A DNA stretch of 64,000 nt from BNXB01 sp031556375 (GCA_031556375.1 JAVBTA010000016.1:1-64000), one strand, 5' to 3'. Counted from the stretch's first letter, positions 46,709-55,444 are shown. Translations and numbers: made by a program. The notes: generated by a model not told the origin, from the sequence alone.

Positions 46709-47176
46709 TTATTTGAATCTGATTGAATATTTTGTGTATTTAATTTCTTCGTATTTGAATCCCAGATCTTCTTCAATGGTGACTTTCCGTTTAGCTCCTT
46801 CCGGTTTAACTTGCGTTTCTATGGTCAGAGTAATGCCGTTTTCGTCAGCATTTTTCAAAATTCCGGTTAATTTTTTTCCTGCTTTCGTCAGCACTTCAAC
46901 CTCATTGCCAATATTTTTTATGTACTGGCGCAAAATTTTGAATGGCTGGGAAATACCTGCAGAGCCAACTTCCAGTTCATAATCCTCGACATCCCGATCC
47001 AGTTTTGACTCAATATATTTTGTCAGAACAACACAATCATCAATGGAAATACCGTTGTCATTGTCTATTTCAACTGAAATAATATTCCCAGGTTTAATAT
47101 TGACATCGACCAAAAAGATGTCTGATTCTTTCAAGTGCTCGTCTACGTGTTGCTTTACAATGTTTTTGTCAATCAT
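46709..47176 (-). CDS. rimP: Ribosome maturation factor RimP
   Basis: A 155-residue protein that helps the 30S subunit mature. It shows the family motifs GNIISVEIDNDNGISIDDC and YELEVGSAGISQPF. The ATG at 47176 is chosen because a Shine-Dalgarno AAGGAG lies 6 bases upstream (47183-47188); a longer in-frame reading to 47269 would run through the promoter. It is the first gene of the long run to sufS/yjdM. Confidence 0.95.
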   Translation of the reverse strand: MIDKNIVKQHVDEHLKESDIFLVDVNIKPGNIISVEIDNDNGISIDDCVVLTKYIESKLDRDVEDYELEVGSAGISQPFKILRQYIKNIGNEVEVLTKAGKKLTGILKNADENGITLTIETQVKPEGAKRKVTIEEDLGFKYEEIKYTKYSIRFK

Positions 47177-47238
47177 TTTTATCTCCTTACAGAATGAAAG
47201 AAGGGGACTGACCGCCCCCTCCTCCTTTAATTCGACTG

Positions 47239-47270
47239 CAAAATTATAAAAAAATATTCTATCTTCCAAA
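47239..47270 (-). promoter_or_regulatory. Promoter of the rimP-nusA-infB-cvpA-suf run
   Basis: Minus strand: TTTG at 47267-47270, 20-base spacer, TAATTTTG at 47239-47246, then a leader of about 55 bases that contains a G-rich/C-rich hairpin-like stretch (GGGGG...CCCC) before the rimP Shine-Dalgarno. Confidence 0.8.
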
Positions 47271-47343
47271 TTATCAGGGCTTTTTCGAATTTATAATAGT
47301 TAAATAAATGTAATCAATATTAATAATGGATAAAAATTATTGA

Positions 47344-47393
47344 GTTCACAGTACAAGGTAAACGGTATATAAAACTACTGTGAACCGTTTATC
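47344..47393 (+). promoter_or_regulatory. Two interlocking inverted repeats upstream of a lipoprotein gene
   Basis: GTTCACAGTA (47344-47353) pairs perfectly with TACTGTGAAC (47376-47385), and GGTAAACGG (47357-47365) pairs with CCGTTTATC (47385-47393, one G-U). The pairs interlock and share base 47385, so both stems cannot easily form at once. They may be alternative RNA folds or operator sites. No promoter box was found just before them. Confidence 0.55.
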
Positions 47394-47456
47394 TGACCTT
47401 TCATGCAGCGTTTTGAAAACAATTCGATTTACATCTAAACTAAATTGAATACCGTA

Positions 47457-48266
47457 ATGAAAAAAGTACTTGCGGCACTGATTATGGGAATTTCCCTGAG
47501 TTCCTGTTTTTCTCCCGGAGTTTATGTACAAAAAAGTACAAATACCCCTGCATTTGAGGGTGAGAATGAATTCAAAGTTTCCACGACATCGACTTTTCGT
47601 GAATTGAATATGGCTTATACGCCTGTTAATCACCTGGGAATTATAGCCAATGGGATTTATAGAAGCTCTGATGGAGATGAAGTTACATTTTCAGATAAGG
47701 CTTATCCTCTAAACCAAAAATATTATTTGGGTGAACTTGGATTAGGTTATTATACAAATTGGAATGATAACAAATTCTTTTTTGAAACATATGGAGGTGT
47801 TGGTTTTGGAAAAACTCAATATCAGAAAGCTAATTATTATGTTTTTCCAATAGGGAAGATATCTGATATAGAAAACTATGAATCACGGATTACTCAGTTT
47901 TTTGTTACTCCGGCTGTCGGTTATCGTATTCCATTTGCAGATAAGTGTAAAGCGATCTTTATTCTTTCAACTAATCTTAACGGAGTTCAGTTTAGTGATT
48001 ATAGTCCGGTATTTAAGGCCCTTCAGGCTAACTCTACTTATTATTTTCTGTCTCCCGCACTCACATCACGGTTGCAGTTTTCATATTTTGAATTACAAAT
48101 GCAGTTGGTAAGCTATAATCAATTGAATAAAGATGTTGTTCCGACTTATAATCCTTTACTTTTCTCCTATGATAAAGAATTTTGTTCTAAGAATAATTGG
48201 GGATTTACTCTTGGAGTTTCTATAAATCTGAATAAACTTATTCAGACTTATTGCAAGGGGAAATAA
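47457..48266 (+). CDS. Lipoprotein of unknown function (beta-barrel-like)
   Basis: A 269-residue predicted lipoprotein with lipobox LSSC, Cys17, after MKKVLAALIMGIS. The rest is rich in aromatic and alternating beta strands (LGELGLGYYTNW, NKFFFETYGGVGFG, QFFVTPAVGYRIPF, WGFTLGVSINLNKL), a pattern like outer-membrane beta-barrels. No family name is recognised. The ATG at 47457 begins a normal signal peptide; an ATG 4 codons earlier is also in frame. Confidence 0.75.
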   Translation: MKKVLAALIMGISLSSCFSPGVYVQKSTNTPAFEGENEFKVSTTSTFRELNMAYTPVNHLGIIANGIYRSSDGDEVTFSDKAYPLNQKYYLGELGLGYYTNWNDNKFFFETYGGVGFGKTQYQKANYYVFPIGKISDIENYESRITQFFVTPAVGYRIPFADKCKAIFILSTNLNGVQFSDYSPVFKALQANSTYYFLSPALTSRLQFSYFELQMQLVSYNQLNKDVVPTYNPLLFSYDKEFCSKNNWGFTLGVSINLNKLIQTYCKGK

Positions 48267-48357
48267 TTACTTTAGATCAAAGCATAAAAAAACATCAGGT
48301 TTAGAGGATGATATCCGATGTTATGTCTCAATGTTACAGATTTAATAAAATAATTGC

Positions 48358-48365
48358 TAAATTTG
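48358..48365 (+). promoter_or_regulatory. Promoter -7 box for the GH123-related gene
   Basis: TAAATTTG matches TAnnTTTG and lies 42 bases before the ATG at 48408. No clear -33 box. Confidence 0.45.
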
Positions 48366-48407
48366 TCACATCTCTTAATCATAAACAATTAATCCATATC
48401 AGTCCTT

Positions 48408-50180
48408 ATGAAGAAACTTTTTTTATTTCCATTGTTGGCAATTACAATGATGGCCTGTTCTCAGTCTCGTCCGGAGAAGTCCTGTTCCACTTATGAAGAA
48501 CTTCCAGATCCGCATAAGTCGGAGTCTAATTGGGATAATGTAAAACCGGGGTTTAGTATTTCTTTTGGCAGTATTGATGAACGGTATGCGAAATATGTTG
48601 CTCCTGAATTCAAAGAAAACCTGATATATTGGGAGGGTGTTGCATGGAAAGGTGAACGTATCTCTTCTCAACTGGTGTTGTGGACAACAGAAGATGTAAA
48701 ACAGGTGGAGTTTGAAGTCTCGGATTTAAAATCGGGAAAAAATTTAATCCCGGATTCTTGTGTTCAGCCTCATTTTGTCCGTTATACTATGACTGATGAG
48801 TTTGGACCCGGCTGTGGATATCGTAAGCCGGAAAATTTTGCAGCTTCTCTTTCTGCAGATGTTCTTGATAATATCGAATGTATGGATATGGAAGCTAATT
48901 CTGTTCGTCCGGTATGGATTACAATCGATGTTCCACGGGATGTAGAAGCTGGTATTTATAATGGAAAAATGACTTTATTTGCTAAAGTAAATGGAAAATC
49001 AATAAAGAAAGATTTAAAACTGCAGGTAGAAGTTATCAATAAAACCCTTACTCCTCCTGCTGAATGGCCGTTTTATTTGGATTTATGGCAACACCCGACT
49101 TCTGTTGCACGTTGGCATAATGTGACCTTGTGGAGTGATGAGCATTTCGAACTATTGCGTCCGTTGATGAAACGTCTTGCAAATGCCGGTCAGAAAGTAA
49201 TTACGGCGAATTTGAATAAAGATCCATGGAATGGACAGTGTTATGATCGTTATGCAGATATGATTACGTGGATAAAAAAATCGGATGGAAAATGGTCGTA
49301 CGACTATACTGCATTTGATAAATGGGTTTCAATGATGATGGATCTTGGTATAAATAAGGTAATTAACTGTTATTCAATGGTGCCATGGAACAATGAACTG
49401 CACTATTGGGATGAGGCTAAGAATGATACAATTACTGTTCAGGCAGTGCCGGGAACACCAGTATTTGAATCGATGTGGCTTCCTTTCCTTACAGATTTCA
49501 AAGAACATATGAAAAGTAAATCCTGGTTAGAGATTACCAATATGGCTATGGATGAACGTGATCCTAAAACGATGAAAGCGGTTATTGGATTTTTGCAGAA
49601 GAATGCCCCTGAATTTGGAATCGCTTTTGCCGACAACCACAAAAGTTATAAAGAATATCCGTTTCTAAAAGATATCAGTGTTGCCCATGGTGCAACAGTC
49701 GATCCTGAGGATATGAAGTATCGTAAAGAAAATGGCTTGATTACTACATATTATGTTTGTTGCAGTGATAAATTCCCGAATGCGTTTACTTTCTCGGCTC
49801 CGGCAGAGTCGGCATTTTCTATTTGGTTCGCGGCAGCTTCAGGATTTGATGGTTTCCTGCGTTGGGCATATAACTCCTGGGTGGAGAATCCGCTATTGGA
49901 CAGTCGTTTCAGGACATGGCCTGCCGGAGATACAAATATTGTGTATCCGGAAAACAGAAGCTCAATCCGTTTTGAAAGATTAATGCAGGGTATGCAGGAT
50001 GTGGAAAAATTAAGAATATTGCGTGGAGAAATATCCGCATCGAATGATAATGTGTCGAAAGCAAAATTAGAAAAAATAGATGATTTATTACATCGTATGA
50101 GCAAACTGCCTGTTCCTGAAGAGCCTTGTAATGAGTTAGTTGGACGAGCAAACAAGCTGATGAATGATTTTGCACGATAA
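48408..50180 (+). CDS. GH123-related / DUF4091 glycoside hydrolase lipoprotein
   Basis: A 590-residue lipoprotein with lipobox MMAC, Cys17. The N-terminal beta domain (RPVWITIDVPRDVEAGIYNGKMT) and C-terminal TIM-barrel DUF4091 region (FPNAFTFSAPAESAFSIWFAAASGFDGFLRWAYNSW) fit the GH123 beta-N-acetylgalactosaminidase family. Asp382-Glu383 in MAMDERDPK matches the Asp-Glu pair used by GH123 for substrate-assisted catalysis. It probably releases terminal GalNAc from host or dietary glycans, but the substrate is inferred. It stands alone, without SusC/SusD neighbours. Confidence 0.85.
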   Translation: MKKLFLFPLLAITMMACSQSRPEKSCSTYEELPDPHKSESNWDNVKPGFSISFGSIDERYAKYVAPEFKENLIYWEGVAWKGERISSQLVLWTTEDVKQVEFEVSDLKSGKNLIPDSCVQPHFVRYTMTDEFGPGCGYRKPENFAASLSADVLDNIECMDMEANSVRPVWITIDVPRDVEAGIYNGKMTLFAKVNGKSIKKDLKLQVEVINKTLTPPAEWPFYLDLWQHPTSVARWHNVTLWSDEHFELLRPLMKRLANAGQKVITANLNKDPWNGQCYDRYADMITWIKKSDGKWSYDYTAFDKWVSMMMDLGINKVINCYSMVPWNNELHYWDEAKNDTITVQAVPGTPVFESMWLPFLTDFKEHMKSKSWLEITNMAMDERDPKTMKAVIGFLQKNAPEFGIAFADNHKSYKEYPFLKDISVAHGATVDPEDMKYRKENGLITTYYVCCSDKFPNAFTFSAPAESAFSIWFAAASGFDGFLRWAYNSWVENPLLDSRFRTWPAGDTNIVYPENRSSIRFERLMQGMQDVEKLRILRGEISASNDNVSKAKLEKIDDLLHRMSKLPVPEEPCNELVGRANKLMNDFAR

Positions 50181-50203
50181 GAAATAGCCGGTCTTGTAAA
50201 GCG

Positions 50204-50235
50204 AACCCCAAAAGTTAGATAAAACTTTTGGGGTT
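50204..50235. terminator. Bidirectional hairpin between convergent genes
   Basis: A perfect 13-bp stem AACCCCAAAAGTT / AACTTTTGGGGTT with a 6-base loop lies between the GH123-related gene and the DEAD-box gene, which converge. It serves as a terminator for both. It also resembles the CCCCAAAAGTTAGA of IS3-family ends; see findings. Confidence 0.8.
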
Positions 50236-50239
50236 TACT

Positions 50240-52063
50240 TTATTTCCTTTTTCCTTTGTTTTTATCAGCCGGTTTATCTTTTTTCCGGTCTTTTTTCTGG
50301 TCTCGTCTGTCAAAACTTCCTTTTTCTTTTTTATCGAAATTATCGCGTCTGGGTTCCCTTCTATCACGTCTGTCGTCGCGTCTGTCTTGTTCGGGTTGAC
50401 TAGGTTGTGCTACTTCGACAGCTAATTTTCTATCAAAAGCATTTATCCTGTGTAGAGCTTTGACAACGCGATCTCTGTCTTCTTTTCTTACTTCGAAGAA
50501 TGAGAAGTTTTTCATCAAGTCGATACGACCGACTTCTACCATTTTTCCCGGTACATGGTCATTTAACAAGCCAATAAGTTCAGGAGGCCTAACTCCATCC
50601 ATTTTTCCAACATTGATGAATAGGCGTGCAAAACCTTTTTCAGAGGCTTGTCCGGAACCGTTTCTTCCAAAACTGCCTCTTTCCCTGTTTTCCCGTCCTT
50701 CTCTTCCTCCTCTTTTCTCGAATCTTTCTCTTTCCTGAGGGGCTTCGATATCGCCGGCATCCTGGTAATAATCGATCATCCGGTTGAATTCGAGTGAGAT
50801 CAATCGTTTGATAACATCTTCTTTATCCAGCCAGTCCAGCTTTCTGTAAATAGAGGGCATAATTTCTGCAATTTCGTCTTCGTTTACCTTTACCTTTTCT
50901 ATTTTATCTACGAAACTGAACAATTGTTTTTGGCAAATTTGCTGTCCTGTAGGAACTTCGCCTTTTTCAAAGGTTTTATTAATGATTTTCTCAATTTCCC
51001 GAACTTTATGCTTTTCTTTCAGGTGAATGATACCGATTGAGGTACCTGTTTTCCCAGCCCGTCCTGTACGCCCGCTTCTGTGGGTATAGGATTCCACATC
51101 ATCCGGAAGTCCGTAGTTGATTACATGTGTCAGATCGTCGACATCCAATCCGCGTGCGGCTACGTCTGTAGCTACCAACAATTGCAGGTTACGAATCCTG
51201 AATTTATTCATTACATAATCGCGTTGCTGTTGAGATAGATCTCCGTGCAAAGAGTCGGCATTGTAACCGTCTTTAATCAACAAATCCGCGATTTCTTGAG
51301 TTTCCTTTTTGGTACGGCAGAAAATGATTCCGTAAATATTGGGGTTGTAATCTGCTATCCGTTTTAATACCAGGTATTTATCTTTTGCATTCACCATATA
51401 GTAAATATGGCGAACGTTTTTGGCTCCCTCATTTTTCTTTCCGATAATGATTTCTTTTGGAGAGCGCATATATTTTTTTGTGATCTTAGCTATTCCGGTA
51501 GGCATAGTTGCAGAGAACAAGAGCATGTTCCGGTCTTCCGGAACTACAGCCAGAATGGCGTCGATACTTTCGGAAAAACCCATATTAAGCATCTCGTCAG
51601 CTTCGTCTAAGATCACGTTTCTTACGTTTTGCAAATCTACTGTTTTGCGATTGATGAGGTCGATCAAACGTCCGGGAGTGGCTACAACAACATGTACCCC
51701 CCGACGCAATGCTTTGATCTGACTTTCTATACTGGAGCCTCCGTATACAGGCAGAACTTTTAAATCGTCAATATATTTGGAATAATCGTTCAGGTCGTCA
51801 GCAATCTGGAGACATAATTCTCTGGTTGGGCAGAGTATAACTGCCTGAGGTTGAGCGTTCTTAATATCAATACGTTGGAGTATTGGTAAACCGAAAGCCG
51901 CTGTTTTTCCGGTTCCGGTCTGAGCTAAAGCAATTACTTCGTTATCATTGCCGAGTAAATAGGGAATCACTTCTTCTTGTACCGGCATGGGCGATTCATA
52001 GCCCATTTCACTGATTGCCCTGATGATAGATGGGGCAACCCCTAGTTCTTCAAATGTTTTCAA
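50240..52063 (-). CDS. DEAD-box ATP-dependent RNA helicase
   Basis: A 607-residue RNA helicase. It has the Q motif, Walker A AQTGTGKT at residues 47-54, DEAD at 153-156, SAT in LLFSATMP, and HRSGRTGR. The C-terminal half has a DbpA-type RNA-binding domain (ARLFINVGKMDGVRPPELIGLLNDHV) and a long basic tail rich in Arg, Asp and Lys. The layout fits DeaD/CsdA, used in ribosome assembly and cold growth, though the exact paralogue is not certain. Confidence 0.92.
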   Translation of the reverse strand: MKTFEELGVAPSIIRAISEMGYESPMPVQEEVIPYLLGNDNEVIALAQTGTGKTAAFGLPILQRIDIKNAQPQAVILCPTRELCLQIADDLNDYSKYIDDLKVLPVYGGSSIESQIKALRRGVHVVVATPGRLIDLINRKTVDLQNVRNVILDEADEMLNMGFSESIDAILAVVPEDRNMLLFSATMPTGIAKITKKYMRSPKEIIIGKKNEGAKNVRHIYYMVNAKDKYLVLKRIADYNPNIYGIIFCRTKKETQEIADLLIKDGYNADSLHGDLSQQQRDYVMNKFRIRNLQLLVATDVAARGLDVDDLTHVINYGLPDDVESYTHRSGRTGRAGKTGTSIGIIHLKEKHKVREIEKIINKTFEKGEVPTGQQICQKQLFSFVDKIEKVKVNEDEIAEIMPSIYRKLDWLDKEDVIKRLISLEFNRMIDYYQDAGDIEAPQERERFEKRGGREGRENRERGSFGRNGSGQASEKGFARLFINVGKMDGVRPPELIGLLNDHVPGKMVEVGRIDLMKNFSFFEVRKEDRDRVVKALHRINAFDRKLAVEVAQPSQPEQDRRDDRRDRREPRRDNFDKKEKGSFDRRDQKKDRKKDKPADKNKGKRK

Positions 52064-52098
52064 GCTTGATGTTTGTTATAAAAATATAAAAATCGGCG

Positions 52099-52106
52099 CA
52101 AAGGTA
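52099..52106 (-). promoter_or_regulatory. Promoter -7 box for the DEAD-box gene
   Basis: TACCTTTG on the minus strand, 35 bases before the ATG at 52063, without a clear -33 box. Confidence 0.5.
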
Positions 52107-52117
52107 ATGGTTTTATT

Positions 52118-53188
52118 TTATTCAGAGTCTTGATTAAGCAATAAATTCTTTAGTCTTTCTCGTTTTTTGCTTGTCAGACCCAACTCTTTTTCCAAATAAG
52201 TAGTGATAGAGCCATATTCCTTATCAATTTGTTCATAAAGATAATCCAGAATTTCTTCATGGGAACTGAAAAGAACAGTTAAACCTTCCTGTACCTGAGG
52301 AGGATAGAGATCTCCATCAGGAAGGAGCCTGTAAAAATCAGTATAAGTATTGGAAAGCATATAATCTTGCAATATTTGCTCATAAGGAACATCCAGAGCC
52401 GATAATATCAATGCGACTACCAGACTGGTTCTGTCTTTTCCCCAGGTGCAATAAATTATTGCAGGATAATTTTGTTTATCTAACAAAACGTCAAAAATTT
52501 GAGCCAGTTGCTTGGTATTATTATGCAACATTTCCATTTGTCCATCTTGTAGGGCAATGAGAATGTCTCCTCTTTTCATTTCTTCAAAAGTAATCTTATT
52601 GATATATGAATTGAGATTACCGCTTTCGATAGGAATTTTGAAGGAGTGGGACGTTTTATACTTTGGGGGATAAATATCCACCTCTTTTTCTGTCCGTAAA
52701 TCAATTAATGATTTGATACCAAGTTCATTAAATATTTCAATATCACTGGATTCGACGTGAGACATAGAGCTGGAGCGATATACCATCCCCCACCTGACTT
52801 GTTGATTGGTTACGCTATTATACCCTCCGATATCTCTGAAATTAAAAACACCATCGGTTTGCAAGATTCTTTCAGCAGTAATAAAGGAATTTTTTTTATT
52901 GAAGACTAACTTGAAATATTGCCGGGGTTCCAGGAATTTAGAATGAATAACGGTATATCCGTCTGCTATATTTAGCTCTATTACAGCGTTTTGTGTGTTG
53001 AATGATTTGGGATCAGACGATTGATAGATTTTGACAGAGCCTTCGAGTGGGGGATAAGTCTCCCATTTTAGAAGATAATCCCCTTTCGGATTCCGTTCAC
53101 AGGCAACGCGGATCTCCGAATTATCCTTAGAGCATGAATAAAATGCAGGAAATAACAGGATTAAATATGTTAAAAATCTATTTGTCAT
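52118..53188 (-). CDS. Tyrosine-phosphatase-like lipoprotein
   Basis: A 356-residue lipoprotein with lipobox FYSC, Cys19 from the chosen start. The protein-tyrosine phosphatase signature CX5R is present as CTWGKDRTS (Cys247), and NFRDIGGY in the N-terminal part is typical of the Y_phosphatase3 family. Usual members have HCTAGKDR; here Tyr replaces the His before Cys and Trp replaces Ala, so activity is likely but may be altered. As a lipoprotein it acts outside the cytoplasm, possibly on phosphoester lipids or sugars. The ATG at 53188 is preferred to a GTG two codons earlier. See the promoter note. Confidence 0.87.
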   Translation of the reverse strand: MTNRFLTYLILLFPAFYSCSKDNSEIRVACERNPKGDYLLKWETYPPLEGSVKIYQSSDPKSFNTQNAVIELNIADGYTVIHSKFLEPRQYFKLVFNKKNSFITAERILQTDGVFNFRDIGGYNSVTNQQVRWGMVYRSSSMSHVESSDIEIFNELGIKSLIDLRTEKEVDIYPPKYKTSHSFKIPIESGNLNSYINKITFEEMKRGDILIALQDGQMEMLHNNTKQLAQIFDVLLDKQNYPAIIYCTWGKDRTSLVVALILSALDVPYEQILQDYMLSNTYTDFYRLLPDGDLYPPQVQEGLTVLFSSHEEILDYLYEQIDKEYGSITTYLEKELGLTSKKRERLKNLLLNQDSE

Positions 53189-53193
53189 TAACA

Positions 53194-53225
53194 CAAAGGT
53201 AAAGACTATTCATTTAATCTCCAAA
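53194..53225 (-). promoter_or_regulatory. Promoter of the phosphatase gene, touching the start codon
   Basis: Minus strand: TTTG at 53222-53225, 20-base spacer, TACCTTTG at 53194-53201, a full consensus match. The ATG at 53188 begins 5 bases after the -7 box, so transcription is predicted to start at or within a few bases of it. Confidence 0.75.
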
Positions 53226-53246
53226 AAAGCAACATTATTTAACCGT

Positions 53247-53288
53247 AAAAAAAGTGCCTGTAAGGAATGTATCCACAGGCACTTTTTT
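53247..53288. terminator. Terminator of the Lrp-type gene
   Basis: A 14-15 bp stem AAAAAAGTGCCTGT / ACAGGCACTTTTTT with a 13-base loop lies 16 bases after the Lrp-type stop. It has A and T runs on both sides and may also work for the opposite strand. Confidence 0.88.
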
Positions 53289-53303
53289 GGTTTTTAATTT
53301 TTC

Positions 53304-53768
53304 TTAAACTGTCTTTACGACAGGAATTTCCCGTTTGAAACTTTGTCTGAGAGAAATCAATGTTTCAGTTGAGATCACTCCCGGGATTTCCTGAATTCGA
53401 CCATTCAAGAGTTCCATAAGGTGTTCGTTGTCACGGGCAAATAGTTTAATCAACATAGTGTACGGACCTGTAGTAAAGTGACATTCCACAATTTCTGGAA
53501 TCTTTTCAAATTCAGGAGCTACGTCTTTGTACATAGATCCTCTTTCGAGTTTTACTCCGATGTAAGTACAAGTGTTGTATCCTAATACTTTAGGATTAAT
53601 GTGATAGCCCGATCCGATGATCACTTTCATTTCGATCATTTTCTGAACCCGTTGATGGATTGCAGCTCTCGATACACCGCAAACCTCTGCAACATCTTTG
53701 AAAGGTATACGTGCATTTTGAGAAATGATCTCTAAAATTTTACGGTCTAATTTGTCAATTTTTTCCAT
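53304..53768 (-). CDS. Lrp/AsnC-family transcriptional regulator
   Basis: A 154-residue protein with an N-terminal helix-turn-helix (ISQNARIPFKDVAEVCGVSRAAIHQRV) and a C-terminal RAM ligand-binding domain (FEKIPEIVECHFTTGPYTMLIKLFARD). It probably controls amino-acid or nitrogen metabolism in response to a small ligand. The target and ligand are not visible from this region. Confidence 0.93.
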   Translation of the reverse strand: MEKIDKLDRKILEIISQNARIPFKDVAEVCGVSRAAIHQRVQKMIEMKVIIGSGYHINPKVLGYNTCTYIGVKLERGSMYKDVAPEFEKIPEIVECHFTTGPYTMLIKLFARDNEHLMELLNGRIQEIPGVISTETLISLRQSFKREIPVVKTV

Positions 53769-53801
53769 AATAGATGTATCAAATCTGGGTCGGAAGTTTT
53801 T

Positions 53802-54695
53802 TTACTTCACAATTTCGAGTAATTCTACTTCGAAAACAAGTGTAGAGAATGGGTCAATGCTTCCTGGGTGACCTTCTGCTCCATAGGCTAGGTTATAAGG
53901 AACATAGAAAATATATTTTGAACCTACATTCATCAATTGGACTCCTTCGATCCAACCAGGGATGACGCCACCACCTACGCTGAATTCAAATGGTTCGCCA
54001 CCATGTTTAGCAGTACTATCGAATTCAGATCCGTCGATTTTTGTTCCGATATAATGAACTTTAACTCTGTCCGCCGGAGTTGGTTTCGGACCTGTTCCTT
54101 CTTTTACAACCTTATATTGAAGTCCGCTGGCAGTAACCTGAACTCCTTCTTTGCTCTTGTTTTCTTCCAACCATTTCAAATCAGCAGCTTTCTTTTCTGC
54201 ATATTGTGCTTCCATTGCTTTTTCACGGATTTCCTGACCTTTAGTGGTAGAGAAAGCCTGAGCTTCTTCTTTGCTCATCAGCAACCCTTTGTTTGTAGCT
54301 CCGGCAATAAAACCGGCAACAAGATTTGTTTTGCTGATTTTCAAAGTAGAATCATTTCCAAAAAATTGTTGAGTCATTCCAGGAACCCATTGTTGAACGA
54401 TCATTTGTCCTATTTGCATACCCGCAGCATGTGCGCTTGCTTTTTTGTTTTCCGGATCAAATTTAGAACCTTCTTCTACTCCTTTTATGAAATCCGCCAT
54501 GTTTGTAGAGTCAACACCCAATTGCGACAGATACATATCTAATCCTTGCATTGTTTGAGCAATCCCTACAGCATAAGAAAGAGAGTCAACATCTGTCTTC
54601 AACTGAGCTTTTGGAGTTTGAGCTGAGCAAGATGTTAAAGCTACAATAACAGAAACAGCCACAAAAGAAGCGGCTAGATTTAATAACTTTTTCAT
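53802..54695 (-). CDS. FKBP-type peptidyl-prolyl isomerase, lipoprotein
   Basis: A 297-residue lipoprotein with lipobox LTSC, Cys23. An N-terminal FKBP_N dimerisation region (LSYAVGIAQTMQG) and long helix lead to a C-terminal FKBP domain (GLQYKVVKEGTGPKPTPADRVKVHYIGT, SEFDSTAKHG, IPGWIEGVQLMNVGSKYIFYVP). It helps fold proteins in the periplasm or outer membrane. It lies 22 bases after a cytoplasmic FKBP paralogue. Confidence 0.94.
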   Translation of the reverse strand: MKKLLNLAASFVAVSVIVALTSCSAQTPKAQLKTDVDSLSYAVGIAQTMQGLDMYLSQLGVDSTNMADFIKGVEEGSKFDPENKKASAHAAGMQIGQMIVQQWVPGMTQQFFGNDSTLKISKTNLVAGFIAGATNKGLLMSKEEAQAFSTTKGQEIREKAMEAQYAEKKAADLKWLEENKSKEGVQVTASGLQYKVVKEGTGPKPTPADRVKVHYIGTKIDGSEFDSTAKHGGEPFEFSVGGGVIPGWIEGVQLMNVGSKYIFYVPYNLAYGAEGHPGSIDPFSTLVFEVELLEIVK

Positions 54696-54717
54696 TACTT
54701 TAAACGATTTATAAAAT

Positions 54718-55302
54718 TTATACTATTTCCAATAATTCTACTTCAAAAATCAAGGCACTGTCAGGTTCGATCAGTTCTCCTGCTCCATGAGATCCGTACG
54801 CCAGTTCTGAGGGTAGGAAAAGTTTCCACTTAGAACCTGTAGGCATTAATTGGAGAGCTTCTGTCCATCCCGGAATAACCTGATTTAATCCGAATGTTGC
54901 AGGTTGTCCGCGTTTGATTGAACTGTCGAATTCACGTCCGTCAATTAATGTTCCCTGATAGTGGCATTTAACACTGTCAGTAGCTTTTGGTTTCGGACCA
55001 TTTCCTTCTTTCAGAACTTGATACTGCAAACCGCTTGCCAAAGTAACAACTCCGGATACTTCTTTGTTTATCCGAAGAAATTCCTTTCCGGCTTCTTTAT
55101 TTAGTTTCCCTTTTTCTTCCTGTAACTGCGTAAAAAAGTCATTAATTACTTCTTTCGCTTCATCATAAGTTAATTGAGGATTATTTCCACTTAAAACGTC
55201 TTCAACTCCCTTTTTAAAATCTTCCAGATTAAGGCTGTTAATACCGGATGATTTAAAATTATTTCCGATACTTAAGCCTAGTGCATAACTGATTTTGTCC
55301 AT
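54718..55302 (-). CDS. FKBP-type peptidyl-prolyl isomerase, cytoplasmic
   Basis: A 194-residue FklB-like protein without a signal peptide. It has a short FKBP_N region (ISYALGLSIGNNFK) and a C-terminal FKBP domain (GLQYQVLKEGNGPKPKATDSVKCHYQGT, IPGWTEALQLMPTGSKWKLFLP). It is a paralogue of the next gene, from which it differs by lacking the lipoprotein signal. Both are probably expressed together from the box at 55345-55352. Confidence 0.93.
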   Translation of the reverse strand: MDKISYALGLSIGNNFKSSGINSLNLEDFKKGVEDVLSGNNPQLTYDEAKEVINDFFTQLQEEKGKLNKEAGKEFLRINKEVSGVVTLASGLQYQVLKEGNGPKPKATDSVKCHYQGTLIDGREFDSSIKRGQPATFGLNQVIPGWTEALQLMPTGSKWKLFLPSELAYGSHGAGELIEPDSALIFEVELLEIV

Positions 55303-55344
55303 TTATTTTAACTCTAATTTTTAATGTTTTGTTAGTAAACGGTG

Positions 55345-55404
55345 CAAAAGTAATTCTTTAAATGACACAATTGTAATGATTATTTGTTTTTTTTCGTATT
55401 TTTG
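55345..55404. promoter_or_regulatory. Divergent promoter boxes for the FKBP pair and the kinase gene
   Basis: Minus strand: TACTTTTG at 55345-55352, 43 bases before the FKBP ATG. Plus strand: TATTTTTG at 55397-55404, 41 bases before the kinase ATG. Neither has a well-spaced -33 box. Confidence 0.5.
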
Positions 55405-55444
55405 TCATCACAATATCTCATTTTAACATTTTGAGTGAAAATTT

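Noticed and set aside
47357..47393. H-type pseudoknot in the leader of the lipoprotein gene
   Set aside because: The second and third strands touch with no connecting loop over a 10-bp stem, so both stems forming at once is sterically unlikely; alternative folds fit better.
48266..48330. Weak hairpin after the unknown lipoprotein as a terminator
   Set aside because: The arms (ACATC/GATGT) are only 5 bp with a long loop and no T run.
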